A stretch of DNA of 64,000 nucleotides from AP-15 sp963795485 (lineage in GTDB: Bacteria > Pseudomonadota > Alphaproteobacteria > ATCC43930 > CGMCC-115725): positions 1,116,001 to 1,180,000 of the forward strand of contig CAWCIL010000008.1 of NCBI GenBank assembly GCA_963795485.1, in the 5' to 3' direction. The position numbers were made by a program, and so were the translations under genes. A model generated the notes under the pieces. That model searched no databases, was not told the origin of the DNA, and saw nothing but the letters and a program-made list of their open reading frames with translations. Positions 63,614 to 64,000 of this stretch are shown piece by piece (the stretch's first letter is position 1; each line of letters starts with the position of its first letter).

Positions 63614-63835
63614 ATGAACCGCTCGCGCGCTCGTATCGTATGGAGCAGCCCCGGCAACCCGCCGGACCGGGTTGCACGGGCGCTCGGCATGGAGCCGCGG
63701 CGCTTCAGCCGCGCGCTCCACAAGATCAAGGCGGCCAGTGATCTTCCGGGAGCGGATCGCGTGGTCATATATAGTGATGGGTCAGTCACCGATGAGCAGG
63801 GCGAACCGCTTGGAAACCTCCACGACGAGGACTGA
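63614..63835 (+). CDS. Small protein, C-terminal toxin-module-like
   Basis: 73 residues. ALGMEPRRFSRALHKIKAAS, then DRVVIYSDGSVTDEQGEPLG and the acidic end NLHDED. The pattern ALHxIK...GxDxVxI...DGxVTDxxGExxGNxxD resembles short C-terminal modules of polymorphic toxins, here as a free-standing gene. It overlaps the next gene by 44 bases. Function not shown; judged real from its conserved-looking pattern and the coupling. Confidence 0.6.
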   Translation: MNRSRARIVWSSPGNPPDRVARALGMEPRRFSRALHKIKAASDLPGADRVVIYSDGSVTDEQGEPLGNLHDED

Positions 63836-64000
63836 GGTCGATATCAACCGCAATGCGTTCGTGACCTTGCGGTTTGCCGGCGACGATCTCGACCCCGGCG
63901 AAATCTCCGCGGTGCTGCCGGTCGCGCCAACCCGTGCGCATCGTAAGGGCGAGGAATTCTTTGCCGGGCCGCGCGCCGGCAATCTGCGCGGCCGCATCGG
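63792..64000 (+). CDS. DUF4279-like protein (cut at the window edge)
   Basis: At least 69 residues: MSRANRLETSTTRTEVDINR, then AFVTLRFAGDDLDPGEISAV, LPVAPTRAHRKGEEFFAG. The block RFxGDDLDPGEIS-xLxVxPTRA-xRKGE matches the DUF4279 start. This frame runs off the window. Start ATG 63792 lies inside the upstream small gene, so they are translationally coupled. In other genomes DUF4279 proteins are sometimes seen beside toxin modules, so an immunity role is a hypothesis. Confidence 0.65.
   Translation, partial: MSRANRLETSTTRTEVDINRNAFVTLRFAGDDLDPGEISAVLPVAPTRAHRKGEEFFAGPRAGNLRGRI

Overview
The window looks like a high-GC alphaproteobacterium, most likely a Rhodospirillales- or Hyphomicrobiales-type soil or water organism. 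The clues are the divergent mutM / ubiE-ubiB arrangement, the enoyl-CoA hydratase beside mutM, the exosortase-A exopolysaccharide locus and the families of short GC-rich palindromic intergenic repeats. No tRNA, rRNA, CRISPR array, transposase or prophage was seen. The most pervasive technical feature is a large number of single-base reading-frame breaks. At least a dozen genes are intact in sequence on both sides of a one-base shift, some at homopolymers, so they probably reflect consensus errors rather than decay. I annotate them as one gene each across the break.

Layout. 1-6.4 kb: the 3' part of glnD (nitrogen sensing), an enoyl-CoA hydratase, mutM (DNA repair), then ubiE and ubiB (ubiquinone). 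6.4-13.7 kb: a sedolisin-like (S53) peptidase divergent from an enolase-superfamily enzyme with a perfect CRP-type palindrome between them, a second crotonase, a DinB protein, and a DUF1800/DUF1501 exported pair.

14.2-33 kb is the main accessory system: an exosortase A (XrtA) exopolysaccharide locus. It runs outer-membrane export lipoprotein, chain-length determinant, tyrosine autokinase, outer-membrane beta-barrel protein, ExeA-like ATPase, deacetylase, FemAB-like transferase and exosortase-EpsI fusion. After an opposite-strand deacetylase come a GT4 glycosyltransferase, an unassigned methyltransferase-like protein, a Cys2-less asparagine-synthetase-like protein, a canonical AsnB-type amidotransferase and a flippase. 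From 33 to 38.4 kb on the minus strand lie likely tailoring genes (GT4, acyltransferase, sulfotransferase, GT2). Together they would build, export and decorate a polysaccharide and process PEP-CTERM proteins, though no PEP-CTERM substrate is visible here.

38.4-51.3 kb is mixed: a universal stress protein, an SH3 periplasmic protein, tandem amidohydrolases, a large secreted one-haem protein, an aldo/keto reductase, an EpmC-like metalloprotein, an ECF sigma/anti-sigma pair, an SDR, NudC, an ArsR regulator and a Phd/VapC-type toxin-antitoxin pair. 51.4-57.2 kb is a complete five-gene peptide ABC importer (SBP, two permeases, two ATPases), followed by a degraded copy of its last gene's 3' end and a MepA endopeptidase. 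58.7-64 kb: an acyl-CoA synthetase with a promoter/operator-like palindrome, an MFS transporter, two small lipoproteins and, at the very edge, two overlapping small genes (a short acidic-tailed protein and a DUF4279-like protein) that resemble a toxin/immunity arrangement.
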